From Capitulum mitella (taxonomy: Eukaryota; Arthropoda; Thecostraca; Pollicipedomorpha; Pollicipedidae), in NCBI GenBank assembly GCA_030062745.1, contig CP099839.1:11366802-11430801 (forward strand): a stretch of DNA of 64,000 bases, given 5' to 3'. The notes under the pieces are model-generated. The model was not told where the DNA came from. It ran no database searches and saw only the letters and a program-made list of their open reading frames with translations. Every line of letters begins with the position of its first letter. Positions within the stretch are counted from its first letter, which is position 1. This document shows, in pieces, positions 11,295-23,437 of the stretch. Made by a program: the position numbers and the translations under genes.

Positions 11295-13825
11295 CAGTGG
11301 CGTAACCAAGGAGGGGCCCAAGGGGCCATGCCACCCCCTCTGGAGGCCAAGCGCAGCCCCCTGGCAGCCGAGCGGGCCCCCCTGGGACCGAAGGCCCCAG
11401 TTCTTTGGATAGCATGAGGCTCTCGCAAGGTGTCTTACACTGTCCGAAACAGACAAAGCAAAATAAGAACATTTTAAGCATTAAAGAACGCTTACGAACG
11501 TAAAGACAACGTACTCCGAGTATACAAGAAGTCTTTGTGTTCTATGAAGAGAGAGCCGTGGTCTGAAAGAGCGTTTAGGGGCCCCTGGGGGCCCCTGCTC
11601 CAAAGGGCCCTTGTCACCTTGAAGGGAGTTCATTGCTCTGTCTGGGGAGGGCCCCCCAACCCAAAATTCCCTTCTAACCCCTCCATAAGGGGCGCCCGCC
11701 AGGTCGGCAGGAACGTCTTTACAGGCGAGCATGGGTCCCTTTGCAATTCAGCGGAACTCTTCACAAACCGACAGTAATTTTAACCACAAGGGGCCCCACT
11801 GATACCGAGGGCCAGGTGCAGATCCAAAGGGGGAGCAATAGGGTGATCGCCCCCTGCCCCCTGAGGCCTGAGAAGGTGCTCCTGTCAGACTTAAAAGGAG
11901 CCCCGAGGGGGCCCCGTATGAGCTTCACGAAGTCTCCATAAGAACCTGACGGGCTCTTGATGCAGTTAGGGAGGCCTCCTAGAGGATTAGATGACCTCTG
12001 AGACGCATAGAGGGTCCCTGAAGCCTCCAAAGGGTCCCTGAGACCACAACAGGGTCCCAACAGGGCAGTGTCCCTGGGACCGCCAGATGGCTCATAGGGA
12101 CCCTGAGACGGCCAAGATGAGAATTGAGCCCCTAGGGGGCCCCGGTGAGTGAAAAGCGGAAGGTTCTTGATGTAGTCAAAGGGTCTCCGGGAGGGTTAGT
12201 GAGACCCTGACACGGTAAGATGGCCCCTAAGATAGAAAGAGGGGCCCTTGAGACCCTTCAAGGGCCCCAACACGGCAAAGGGTCCATAAGACCGCTAAAA
12301 TTGCCAGAGAGGCACCTAAGACGGAAAGAACTTAGGGCGGTGCCTAGCACGGTATAAGGAGACCATGGCCCGCCAGAGGGGCCCACTGAACGGGGATTCG
12401 TCGGTAACGTTCCCAATCTCGAGAGTTGCCACAAATGGGCCACACTGGCCTTTTTGAAACCTTGAGGGGTTCTTGATGCTGTCATGGGCCCCCGGGAAGG
12501 TCAGGGGGTTTATGAGACGGCAAGATGGGCCCGTACACCGTAGATGACTCCTGAGACCGCCAAAAAGGTCGCAAGGCCCCTGCGAGGCAAAAACGACAAG
12601 AGGGCCTCTGAGACGATATTTAAGTTTTATGGGGGCGCTGGACGGCCAGAGAGTCCCGAATATCATAAGCGGGTTCCTGGCATGGGCATGGTTCCCTGAG
12701 ACTGCCAGTGAGGTCCCTGGAGCGCCATCAAAATCCCCTTGTTACGACTAGAGAGGCCCTAAAAGGCTGCCAGATATACCTCATGTAACAGAGGAAGACC
12801 CCTGATACAGCCACGGGGACCACCAGAGACGTTTAGAGGGCCTATGACACTGCACAGGGGCCCTGAAATTGCCAAAAGGTCTTTTGTAACTGCCAGAGGG
12901 CCCCTGATATGGCAAAAATGCTTCCCAGAGACGATGAGAGGGGTACCCAGGACGACAGGGGATCCACTGAGACTGCTAGAGAGGGACATTTGAGACTGCT
13001 AACAAGAAGCCTCTTGCAACAGGGGCCCCTGAGACGACCAGAGGGGCCCCTGAAACTATTAGACCTTGAGACGTCCAGACTGCTACTGAAACAGCCAAAG
13101 GACCTAGAGGATTGCCATAGGCGCCTCTGTCACGGCAGAGAGAGTTATAGAGGACCATTTTAGTGCCGGAGGAACTCCTTAGACGGCAAAAACGTCTCAA
13201 GGACGACAGGAGGGAACCCGACATGGCCTCAGCGTCCCTGAAACTGCCAGATGGGTCCCTGAGACTGTCCGAGATGTTTCTGAAACTGCCAAAGGAGCGC
13301 CTGAGACGTCCTGCGGGTCACGTGAATCTGTAAAGGGGACATGGGGCCACCAGAGGGTCCTGGCACGGCAGACGGCCCGAGACTACCAAGAGTGCCCCCG
13401 AAACTGCAAGAGGGAACCTAAACTAAGCCCACGAAAAACAAATCCCCAGAAGGTACGGGATGGGGGGGGGGGGAGCAGACGGGCTCCTGGACCAAATACA
13501 GACACGACATTTGAAATAGATGGAGGGACGGAACCGCCTAAAATGTCGCCATTTTTTGTCATTTCGGCCACTTTGTGCGGGAACAAAACGCAGAATTTTC
13601 TCAAATAAGGTGAAACGTTTGAATTTTTCGCTTATTTTATATAGTGAAACAAAATCACAATTTTTGGTACCTGAAGGGCAAAAAAATGGGGGCCCGCGCT
13701 GACCATTCGCCCCCCGCCCGCCTTGGCGAACTCCTGGATCAGCCCTTGGTGAGGGCCCCCATTGGTAACGATGACCCCCTTGATCCGACTTTGCCCCGTC
13801 CTGGGCGGAATCCTGGCTACACCCC
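11295..13825. mobile_element. Repeat family B copy 2, interrupted by a family A element
   Basis: It starts near CAGTGGCGTAACCAAGG and ends near GGCGGAATCCTGGCTACACC, which form loose inverted terminal repeats (CAGKGGCGTARCCAGG). The arms match those of the copy at 6,905-9,610. The family A insertion sits at the same internal point in both copies, so the nested structure arose once and was then duplicated as a unit. Confidence 0.6.
11813..13748 (+). mobile_element. hAT-like non-autonomous element, family A copy 2
   Basis: It starts CAGGTGCAGATCCAAAGGGG and ends CTCCTGGATCAGCCCTTG, with CCGAGGGC on the left (11,805-11,812) and GTGAGGGC on the right (13,749-13,756). The same order of minisatellite units as copy 1 is followed throughout, with small gaps, and the same non-repetitive right end (CAGAAGGTACGGGATGGGG, CAGACACGACATTTGAAATA) is present. 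Confidence 0.75.
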
Positions 13826-13829
13826 CCGG

Positions 13830-14990
13830 GGGGAGGAAGTCCCCACCAGTGGCTGCGAAGTCCCCCCCCCCTCCAGTACACAGCGAAATCCCCCGAGCGA
13901 AAATGTTGTTTTGCCAGCAGCGCTCTCCCGACCAGGTCTTTGACAAGCTTCAGGCAGAGACTGTGCCTAGCATAAATGCATGTTGAAGCAGCTATCCGTG
14001 AGTAAAAAGATGAAAACGGAAAATGGGCGTACAGTTGTTTTTTTTTATTTTCTGGAAAAAAACGTCGGACAGGTTTCAAATTCCTTCAGCTGAATCTGAT
14101 TGCCTTTCATAAGTGCGGAGATTAGGAAAGGATAATATATGGGATATAATATATACGATAACCAAAAAGAGCTATTCATGCTTGTGGTAAAACAGATCGC
14201 GCAGAAATACGGCAAATCCAGTTGGCGGGCCCATCAGATACAGAAGCGGCAGCCGACGGCCTTTGCCCAGCTTGCCCCACCCATGAAACCCCCAAGACGC
14301 GACTCTTGTTGGTCCCGATGCACGCCGCAAGGCGCACAAGCCTTTCTCGGACTCACCGGCCGCTTTTTTGGCCATTTTCCACGCCGCGCATCTACACCTT
14401 TGCGCGTCCGGATTTTTCATTCGAATCAAGTTTCGGGCGAAAAAACTGATCAAATTGACCCCGGGACCGCCCCAGGACTGCATTACACACTTCATTGCCA
14501 ACAAACGAGTTCTGTTTGTTGCACTAAATGTTGACAGTCTGGTCTTCGCAAAATTTCCTCGCCAGCACTCCAGCATCGTTCGACAATCGTCCGTGCGCTT
14601 CAGTCTGGGTACTGTTGAACAGTTCGTCCAGCTGCTCACTGCGTCGTTTTACAATCACGCTGCGAGCTTCCATTCGCAACAGACTGCCTTCGGCCGTTTG
14701 GTCTTCCCGTATCTCCGCACACTTCGCGCACGGACGTACATCCGCTTCTAATACGCTGCGTCACGCTGTCTTTTTTAAATGTAGTAAAAAAGCGTAGTGC
14801 ACTTCAGTCAGAATCTTTTCCTACAGATAGTATCAATTAATTCGCTTTCATGCAGCGCGTTGATATATACGGGTATAAAGTACCCCCTACCACATGCCGG
14901 TTCTCTTTTCGTTGTCCGTGGTTGGACAGATACAAAATGTTTTTTTTTAATTCCATCTTCGTCAATTTTCACCGCCCAAGTTCCCGTAAA
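13830..14990. other. Intergenic stretch unusually open in several frames
   Basis: Between about 14,139 and 14,797 long frames overlap on both strands: 14,172-14,639 minus (155 residues), 14,139-14,534 plus (131) and 14,368-14,751 plus (127). None has a domain I recognise. Simultaneous openness in several frames suggests stop-poor composition rather than a gene. Confidence 0.35.
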
Positions 14991-14999
14991 GATCATTCG

Positions 15000-15320
15000 C
15001 CTTCTGTCTGTCCCCCTCGGTGTCAGCAAGACTTCCTCGGAGCCCCTGGATTTCCATCAGTTTCAGTCGGTATCCTTCGATCTACCTCGATCTCCATTAC
15101 TCTCTTTTCGTCTCCTTTGGTCTCCATCAGCCCATCAGTCTTTCGTTCTGTCTAAATCTTGTCTGATATCCATCGATCTCTGTCGGTCTCAGCCGGTCTC
15201 CGTCGGTTCTTTTTGGTCTTTACCGGTCTCCACCATTCTCCCGGTTTCCGTCGATCTCCGTTGGTCGATCTCTGCCATTTTCTGCCAGTCTCCTCGGTGT
15301 CCTCAATCACTTGTTCCTAT
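15000..15320. repeat. Pyrimidine-rich degenerate tandem repeat (TCTCCRTCGGT)
   Basis: TCTCCATCAGT, TCTCCGTCGGT, GGTCTCCACC and similar words recur every 10-15 bases, giving a C/T-rich plus strand. The long plus-strand frame across it (14,797-15,480, rich in Ser, Leu and Pro) is a consequence of this composition. Confidence 0.6.
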
Positions 15321-15324
15321 CTTT

Positions 15325-16065
15325 TGCTGTGTCTTATTTCTGCCTTCGTCTCATTCCCTGTATCTGTCTCTGTCTTCCAATATCTGTCCGACGCCGTGTA
15401 GCCCTGTTTGTGTGTGTCTATCTGCTTCTGAATCTAACCGAACCTATATGTCTGTTATTGCGACATTTTTAGTCCTGTAACGTATTTGAAATCCCAAAAT
15501 TTTCAAGGTAAAACCGAACTCGACGGAATGGTTTTCAGTCGGGATCGGCAAAAACGAACAAGCATGAAAAACGCGACATACAGACCTTTTTTTCACCAGC
15601 TGCAACAAAACACACCAGATAGCTTGTAATGGCATGTTCACCATTGACTGAGGAACAAAGTGATAGTGCTTCTAACGGTATGCTCCTGATGGCGTCAGCA
15701 CAATCTTCAATCGAACACAAAGACCTCGGAAAATGCCGATTTTGTATAGAATCACAACTTGCACCGGTTTACCTGATGTGCCATGGTATTAAAAGTTTGG
15801 CGAATTATGATAATGTTATGTTAGCGTCAAAACGACGAAAATCCGTTCGTTTCATTGGCGTTAATTTTGCCAGCAATCTCACCCTCCATACCATTACAAT
15901 CACAGTGTAAACACAAAAAAACGGAAACTGAAAATGCCACCTCTTTGAGCATGTGCTTCGGCTACCCCTTTTGGTGGACGAGGTCGGTCCTATGGAATGA
16001 TATGCATTTGGTACCTTGTGACACGAGGCTACATAATCGCCGAGCTGTTGTAACTGAAGGTTACA
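15325..16065. other. Intergenic, no gene recognised
   Basis: Short random frames only. No repeats or RNA genes were recognised. Confidence 0.35.
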
Positions 16066-16071
16066 TTTAGT

Positions 16072-16250
16072 CTTGCCATGTTTTGTGAAGCTTGCAAAAT
16101 GGCCTTTTTGTTCTCCCGTAACTAGCACGCACCACGTGTTGGTCCCTGCGCGTGACGTTGTGCATGATGCTGTTCTCCAATCGATTCTCTATTGAACGAA
16201 CCAGATTTGGTCGTGATTTGGTGCGAACCAGATTTGGTGCGAACCACAGT
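16072..16250 (+). repeat. Dispersed repeat family D, copy 1
   Basis: Shares with 16,617-16,795 and 18,186-18,355 the ordered blocks CTTGCAAAA, CCACGTG/CCACATG-type words, TTCTCCAATCGATTCT, a TCGAACG..CCGGTTT-type block and GGTGCGAACC. About 170-180 bp long. Its nature is unknown, and no terminal repeats or target duplications were found. Confidence 0.5.
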
Positions 16251-16616
16251 TGGCAATTAGGCACCGGGAAGGACGTCGTGTCGGCGGTTGGCAATGTTCT
16301 CGAGCTCAATTGAAAATGGGAGAAATCGCCTCTTGCATTCGTTCGCATGGCGTCGCATGGCCAGAGCGGCAGCGGCACACATAATTAGTGTTTGGCATCA
16401 TCAGAACGGCAAAAGAACGGGCTTTCCGTTGGTTCCAATTTCGCGTCAGTCATTGGCGCCTTTGCATTCGAAACCACAGGAAAAATCTTTTGAGTGCGCG
16501 CCGCGGCTACCCTGTACGGCGGATGAGGTCGACTCTGTAAATGATTTCCTGCCGATATCTTCTTGTGGTTGGCCAAAATGTCCTCGGGTCCGTATCTTTA
16601 ACGGTTTCCGATATCA

Positions 16617-16795
16617 TAACGCAATTTTGAAACCTTGCAAAACGGGCGTTGTTGTGTTCCCGAGGCTAGCACGTACCACATGCTAGTACCAGTTCCGCCT
16701 CTTCCACGCGATGCAATTCTCCAGTCGATTCTTTGTCGAACGCATCCGGTTTTGTGTCGGTGCGAACCATTGTGGAAACATCATGGAAACGATGT
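16617..16795 (+). repeat. Dispersed repeat family D, copy 2
   Basis: CCTTGCAAAACGG, AGCACGTACCACATGCTAG, GCAATTCTCCAGTCGATTCT, TTGTCGAACGCATCCGGTTT and TGTCGGTGCGAACC occur in the same order as the other copies, about 545 bp after copy 1. Confidence 0.5.
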
Positions 16796-16999
16796 TTACA
16801 AGATCGAGCGCGCGGAAGCAGGGTGCGTCTAAGTTTTTCGAAAATGCTCGGATTTTGCCTACCCGACGTTCCGAAACCCAAAAATTTAATATAATGCATT
16901 GTGTCAACAAATCCCCGAGACGGCCAAGTTTCAGCCACTTGTGATCGCTAGTCTTGCCACGCCAGTTCGTCTAAACTGATCTCCGACGACGTCAGACAA

Positions 17000-18185
17000 A
17001 AAGACAAAAAAAACAAGGCCGGCGAAATACCCAGATTTTGTATTTATATTGCCCGTAATTCGACGGCATCCCCCTAGCGATTTGCTTATAAAACAGGCCC
17101 TGCGGAGTACGGAATATACGCACAGTAGTTATCCAGCACCCTATGTGATTCTTGAACGACCACGTGCATCCCTGCTTGACGACTCGCGTCCATCGAGCTC
17201 AGATGTCCGAATAAATTGCCTGACGATATCCAGAGCACCATGGCTTATACAAATCGCTTACAGCGCTTTTTATAGAGCACAAAGTACAGATGTGGTCGGC
17301 AGCCATGTGTGACACATATGGCGATCCATAGACACGTTTTGATTTAGATTCGGGGACCTTCCAGTATCAGAAACAGTGACCTAGGCGGCTTAAATTTAGC
17401 GGATAGATAGACCAGCACTAGGGCTATCACACGGTACCCAATGCGACGGGCAGGGTGCAGCGGGTCATTTGCAGCATGCGTGCACCCCTGTGTTTCTCAT
17501 GGGCCGATTGACGGGACACAAACGGCGCAGTTTGGTGCGATCTTGGCTTGAAAAGGCGGTGGGCGATCAATTTCGGTGGATTTAGGTCGAAACAGAGGTG
17601 TTGCTTACACGTGAAGTGCGAGATGCGTAGGCGATTAACACCTCTCGTTCATGGCCGCAAAACTTTTACCGCTAGGGTGCTGAAAATTGGCGGGCAGGAG
17701 CACATGATACATGGCATTGTATGCATGTGGCTGTTTTGCATTCCAGTAGCTTCAGCCTGGTGTGTGCGGGACGCGCATGCTGAGGTGCACCATTTCCTTG
17801 CCATTCAGGCTTGGCAATTTATGCAGCCTGGCAATATATGCAGTTTACTAAATAATGTCATTCCAGACTATCCATATTCGATGACATTCGCGGCCGAGTG
17901 GCGAGAGCGTAGATCACTGGATCGGAAGAATGAAGAAGGCTAGTAATTGATGAGGTTGGCTTAAAACTGCAATGAAAATAGGTGGTCAATAATGATTGCC
18001 GTCAAATGTCAAATTGCCATTTGGTTCCGATATCGGAGCATTTCTTAGGTCATGGGTGCCCAAGGACTGTTATGAGTACCCATTTCAAAGATGTGGGTGC
18101 CAGAGCACTCACAAGGAGAGAGAAAACCACGGCCCTGGCATGAGATTGCAAAGTGTTGGTTCGCTATGGTTGACGCTTTGATTTA
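17000..18185. other. Intergenic, no gene recognised
   Basis: A plus-strand frame at 17,548-17,943 (131 residues) has no recognisable domain. Nothing else is supported. Confidence 0.35.
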
Positions 18186-18355
18186 GTCATATCCTATTTT
18201 GCAAAGGCTGAAAAACGGCCATTTCCTGTGTTTCAGCGGCCAGTACATGCCATGTGACAGCCGTGATGCGTCACGATACACATGACGCGATTCCCCATTC
18301 GATTCTGTGTCGAACGCACCCGGTTTGGTGTCTGTGCGACCTGCCGTTGGCAAGA
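18186..18355 (+). repeat. Dispersed repeat family D, copy 3
   Basis: ATTTTGCAAAGGCTGAAAAA, GCGATTCCCCATTCGATTCT, GTGTCGAACGCACCCGGTTT and TGTCTGTGCGACC follow the order of copies 1 and 2, and the downstream GTTGGCAA..CCGGGAA block also matches copy 1. Confidence 0.5.
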
Positions 18356-18359
18356 TGAA

Positions 18360-20755
18360 GAGCCGGGAAACGAATCGATGCGGCCGTCTTCGGCGTTTGA
18401 CTCTTTCGGCCGAAAAAATGTGCATACACTATGGGGCATTCTCACCGGGCACACGTGCCACGTGCCTCCCGGCGGTGGCCAAAACGTGAAAATCTAACTT
18501 AATCATTGTGCCACCAAACCTACCAGACTGGTAAGTTTCAGCCTCGTGCGACCCATAGTCTCTGCACACGAGCCCGTCAAAACCGAACTCCGACGGTCAC
18601 GGGAGACAAAACGAAATTTAATATTTAGAGGATCAAAATCTGCGGTACCGTTTTATCAGACGATCGAATCGAACCGACCGACCAAGACCATTTACTGAAA
18701 GTTTCCCCGGCATAAGTCATAATCTGACCTCAACATTAGACCCAAAACATATTGGCTGGAGTTTCCGCGACAACAGGGAGTACCTACACCACTCAAACAT
18801 CAGACACATTCAAACGAAAACTCTCCCTGATCATCACTTTTGCTAATATAGTAGCGACGAATTTATACGAAAGTCAGCGTGCTAAAAATCAGTCATGGGA
18901 GAATTTTGACCCGGCAGAGGTCAACATTTGACCTTCGCGTCAGATCAAGTCTGCGGTACCGTATTTCGCCTTGATCACGAATTTTGCCGGTCGTTACAAC
19001 CTGTGCATGTAAGCCAGCTGCCTAAGATGCCCAAGGCCAAAATCTGCGTTACCGTTTTTCGTCCTGATTACGACTTTTGCTAATGTATGTGAAAGCCAGG
19101 GTGATGAAGATCGCTTACGTACAGGTTTCTGCATAGGATGTCTCGCTGCCGGATTTTAGCATCAGGCCCTCCGAAGCCCTTGCCCGTTCTTGGGGGAAGG
19201 AGTGACACGTACCGCCCTGAGGTTTTTCGAGGACAACTTTCTGACGGTTCTGATCCAACCGAAACTTAGCGTACCATTTGGGGCTCAATTTCCGCGTCTC
19301 ATGATTGAAAACACTTTCCTTTTCGCTAACAGGGTAACGAGCTATGACGTAACAGAAGCCATCTCAGCCTGTTTTGCGCCCAACGCGGTGAGTTGACAAC
19401 AATCTCATTTTTCCCACTGTGAGAAGGTTGGAGTGCACAAATGCGGTAAAACCCATATGAAATGACTCAAAATTCTATGTTTTGTTAGACTATACATATT
19501 TTTGTTATAATTATGCTTACTTTCGGGATTATCTAGGGTGTAAAATGAGGTCATGAGTTGCGGCGGGAAACACTTTTCTTTTTACCTTTGGAAATTGGAC
19601 AAGAAATCGGCACCAAAATTTTGTTATATTAGGATTGCTCGAGCTGTAAGGAATGGAATGATATCATGTGCTGCAATTTATCTCATGAAAAGAGGACGAA
19701 ATGCAGTGAAGGTCTGGCTCGCTCCGACCGGCGGAGCGGCGCCGGCCGGCGGGGTGGTGAGCCGGCAGCATACCTTAAATTAGTTTTTGTGGTGAATATC
19801 GACAAAAAACCGTTCTCATAGATCAGATCAAGATTCCTAGATAACCCAAGGTCACTGGAGGTCACTGGCTTACAGAGGGCGCAGGCAGCCGAAGATTTTG
19901 GGGGTTCATCGCCTAGCGGTGGGCCCTGTCACTTCATGTGGGTCCCTTGGACCAAAATATTAACTTGCGCCTAACTGTGGCGGACGAGGATTTCGACACC
20001 TCTCCCCCGAAGACATTTGGTGCAAGCAAAAACGCAGCGCGTGCAGCAGGCTGGAATTTTCTGTAAATTTTCTTACATTTTTTTGTATGTCCTGTAGAAA
20101 TTTGGACTTCAGGTCATGTCAGGTCCCTGACATAGATCACATAAAAGAAGCCAACCTTCGATTTGTTTTTAGTCTACGAATCACATCGTGCAATCGATCG
20201 GTTTAAAACATCAGAAGATAGTACAATTGTTCGGCATCTCCTCGACGACTACCTCGACTGTCTTGTCAAGGCTTAGGCCAGCGACCTGAGACCTCAATTT
20301 CCACCCGATTTGTCTATTCCTGACGGTTTTGAACCATTTCTTCGGCTTATGGGTACCTGAAACGCTCCTGGGCCAATGAGGTCACAAAAGACGACAAATG
20401 GTGTTAACCCACATGAAGGGTCATGAGGTCAGGTCAGGTCACATTTGGGGTGAAATAGCAAAAAGAAGTCTAAAATCCCTTTTTAATGATCTCTAGAGTA
20501 AAAATAGGCACTGAAGTCGATTTCCCAGCCAGCAATGTTGGTGTGGCTCCACACGGACCGTGGTCGAGCTAGCCCGCGCTGCCTGTTTGAGCTAACCCGA
20601 GCTGCAGTGTGGGTCAGGTCGGCGTTTGACACAAGGCATAAAGTTGACTCCCAAACGAAGCCACACTTGAGCCCTAGCGGGCAAGCCCATCATGTGCTCG
20701 GGCGTGCTCGGGCGCTGTGCGGGCTTGCCGTGGTTATCCCGGGGCAGAGATATGC
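18360..20755. other. Intergenic, no gene recognised
   Basis: Contains repeated short phrases such as CTGCGGTACCGT with ATCACGA..TTTGC (about 18,640, 18,950 and 19,043), suggesting another old dispersed repeat, and scattered AGGTCA words. No coding region is supported. Confidence 0.4.
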
Positions 20756-20760
20756 CTTAA

Positions 20761-21968
20761 CCCTATTCCCGGCAGGGGGGGCTGAATCCGCCCCCCTCGG
20801 GTCTTTTGCTTGCCAATTCCAGGCTTTTTAACGCAGCTTCACGAAACTTGGTAACTTTTCCTAGATATCCTTTCTACGCGCTGTGACAAAATTTCACAAT
20901 TCTACTTTGCTCAGGAGCGGAGCCAGGCAACGTTTTTGGGAGGAACCTCAGGTCATTTTTGTCCATGTTGAGGGTAAAAGGAAAATGTCTGCCAAAAGCA
21001 GACTTTTTAAGATGGAACCTAAAACCTTATATGGATGTATAGCTTAATAGTTGAGCAATGTGCACACAAAATTTTATTTATCTGAGGTCACTTTACAAGG
21101 TCAGGTCAAGGTCAAAAGTCAAAATTTATTTTTTTGCAATAATTTCGGCGTGGTTTTTTTCAAATGCCAAACCGGGAAGATGTATGACGTAGAAGGGTAC
21201 CTTCTACTTGTGTACCAAGTTTCAGCTTGATATCAGGTCGGGTCACGGAGCTATCACCTAAAATGTCAGCGCGCGTACCCTATATCGCAATAGCCATAAA
21301 ATGAATTTTTTGGAATAGAGTGAATTCAGATGATTGAAAACGTTTACAGGTAGTATCAAATGCACACGAGATCATTCCAAGTGACCCCAAGGTCACTGGA
21401 GGTCATTTAAGGTCAAAGGTCACAAGTTGATCTGAAGAACGTGTGACCATGACAGTTCCCCCTTTTTCATGTCCCTGGTACCGCCTGTGCTAACATTATA
21501 CAAACATTGTAATGCGATTTTTACTTCTTTAGCATAGCATGACTAGCAGAAGCCAAAAAAGTGTTTTTACCTTTTTTTGTTCATTCAGTTGTTGGAAAAT
21601 TAATCCTCCTATTTTTGAAACCCTGTGAACGCCTATGAATTTTCTCAAAATTTCAGATTTGTTGACCCATGGTAAAAGCTCTATCCATAATTTCTCAATT
21701 CATGCCAGTTTCATTGAAATCGGTCCATAAACGACGGAGTTATAAGAGGTCCAAAAGTACCCCCCCATTTTGACATTTTTACCGCCCTGTATCCGCAAGT
21801 TTCAAAATTTTGCAAATTTCTTTTTATAAAAATGTAGTTCACGTCACGGCAAATCGATTGCTGTTTGTTGCGATGAAATCGGACTAGTAGTTCTCGAGAT
21901 CTCAGGGGGGGGCCGAATCCGCCCCCTGCCGGGAATCGACCATACCGTCTAGCCCTCCGGGAATAGGG
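20761..21968. mobile_element. TTAA-flanked non-autonomous DNA element, copy 3 (best preserved)
   Basis: Perfect TTAA at 20,757-20,760 and 21,969-21,972 flanks inverted termini CCCTATTCCCGG and CCGGGAATAGGG. A second inverted block lies inside (GGCAGGGGGGGCTGAATCCG on the left, GGCCGAATCCGCCCCCTGCC on the right). Length is 1,208 bp with no transposase frame. Related copies lie at 3,855-5,017 and 5,142-5,660. TTAA duplication with CCC-starting ends fits piggyBac-type elements, though Kolobok-type cannot be excluded. Confidence 0.8.
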
Positions 21969-22196
21969 TTAACGCAGCAGTAGTGTGGACCCGAGCGGGC
22001 TGTGCATGGTCAAACCCAACTTTACTCCGGAAAGCCCAAACTGATCCCAGGCAGCGGGCATCCAATTGAATGGGCCGCTCACTGTGGGCCCACGTGATGT
22101 TCTCGGGCTGTTCTTGGGCAAGCCACAGATCGGTACTTGGGCTGACCCGAGCTTAACACGCGCACTGGAAGGGGGACTTTTGTTGTGTGTTTGGCA

Positions 22197-22247
22197 GGGG
22201 TCCTGTTTTTGTCAAGAAAAACAGGACCCCCCGCCTGTTTTTCTTGA
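22197..22247. other. Two overlapping perfect 14-bp hairpins sharing a strand
   Basis: GGGGTCCTGTTTTT (22,197-22,210) is the exact reverse complement of 22,217-22,230. TCAAGAAAAACAGG (22,212-22,225) is the exact reverse complement of 22,234-22,247. The two stems use the same central strand, so only one can form at a time. Confidence 0.8.
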
Positions 22248-22479
22248 ATATCTCGAGAACGGATCGGAGCTGGTTGCTGCCACTTTGTGATATTTATAGC
22301 AACTGAATAACTCGTCGATTGATGCAGAAAAATCGGAAATCGGCCGGAAATTTCTGAAGTTTCAAGCATTTGGAGTCAGGCAAACATAACGGAAACGACG
22401 GTTGTCGCTGACAAATGGGAACTTTGTGAAAGAATCAGCGTTCTGCTTAAGATTATCTTTTGAACACAATTACGCGACG

Positions 22480-22900
22480 TCATTCGGGCATTAGTGGTCA
22501 ATAAGGGTCAGGGTCATCAAAGGTCAAGGTAAAACAGCTTGTGACCTGATCTCAAAGACCCTAATAAAAACACGTGTGCGCACACTGATACGCTGACATA
22601 CATCAGGATCAGTGAAGGTGAAGGCCATTTAAGGCCAAGGTCAAGACCTGGTCAAGACCTAACCTGGCCCAGATTTGTTGTGCGACATGTCGATTTGTAT
22701 GAAATATGGATTCAAGGATCTTAATAAAAATATGTATGCGCACCTGGATACGGTAATATATACCGGGGCCATTTCAGGTCAAGGTCATCAAAGGTCAAGG
22801 GTAACTATTTTGTGACCTAGTCCAGATTTGCTTTACAATGTGTCGATTTGTATGAAATATGCATCCAAAGGCCATGCTTAACCACGTTTGGCACATTGAT
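22480..22900. repeat. Tandem repeat of about 155 bp, about 2.7 units, AGGTCA-rich
   Basis: Landmarks recur with a spacing of 153-160 bp: AATAAAAA at 22,563 and 22,723; CGATTTGTATGAAATATG at 22,691 and 22,844. Each unit contains direct AGGTCA half-sites in the form GGTCAAGGTCATCAAAGGTCA. Confidence 0.7.
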
Positions 22901-23437
22901 ACATGTATATACATATATACATATCCATACATACATAACGCTGGAAGTGACGAAATGTATTGACATTGCCTATTTTCCCTGAAAATACGTCAAAAGATAC
23001 GTGTAGCGCCCTTATTTACTCTCAAGCTATCCCGTGTTGCTCGATAACTGATCTGCGAAAGATGAAAACATGTCGCCATAGGTCAATGGCCTGACATGAC
23101 CTCGACCCGAAATCCTCAGTCAACACCCCAAATGAATGGAAATTGTGGTTTTACACGTTTTAGCGGCCAAACAAACACCCTTTTCCCGTTTCGTTTGAAA
23201 ATGTCGTACGGAATGGCTTGTACGGGCCAATAGTGTCAAAAGTTAACCTTTTCGACCCCATTTGACCTTAAAGATATTGGCCTAGCGTCATGACAATTGC
23301 ACACAATGTACATCGTTATGGTCCCACCCTGCCCATACATTGTCATGTTTCTAGCTCTTTCCGTTTCTGAGATCGGAAGGGGGCATTTTTGTGCCCTCCC
23401 CTTCCAGTGCGCGTTAGCGCGAAACCCCCTTCCTTTG

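Noticed and set aside
14797..15480. 227-residue Ser/Leu/Pro-rich plus-strand frame
   Set aside because: It follows a pyrimidine-rich tandem repeat and has no domain or splice context.
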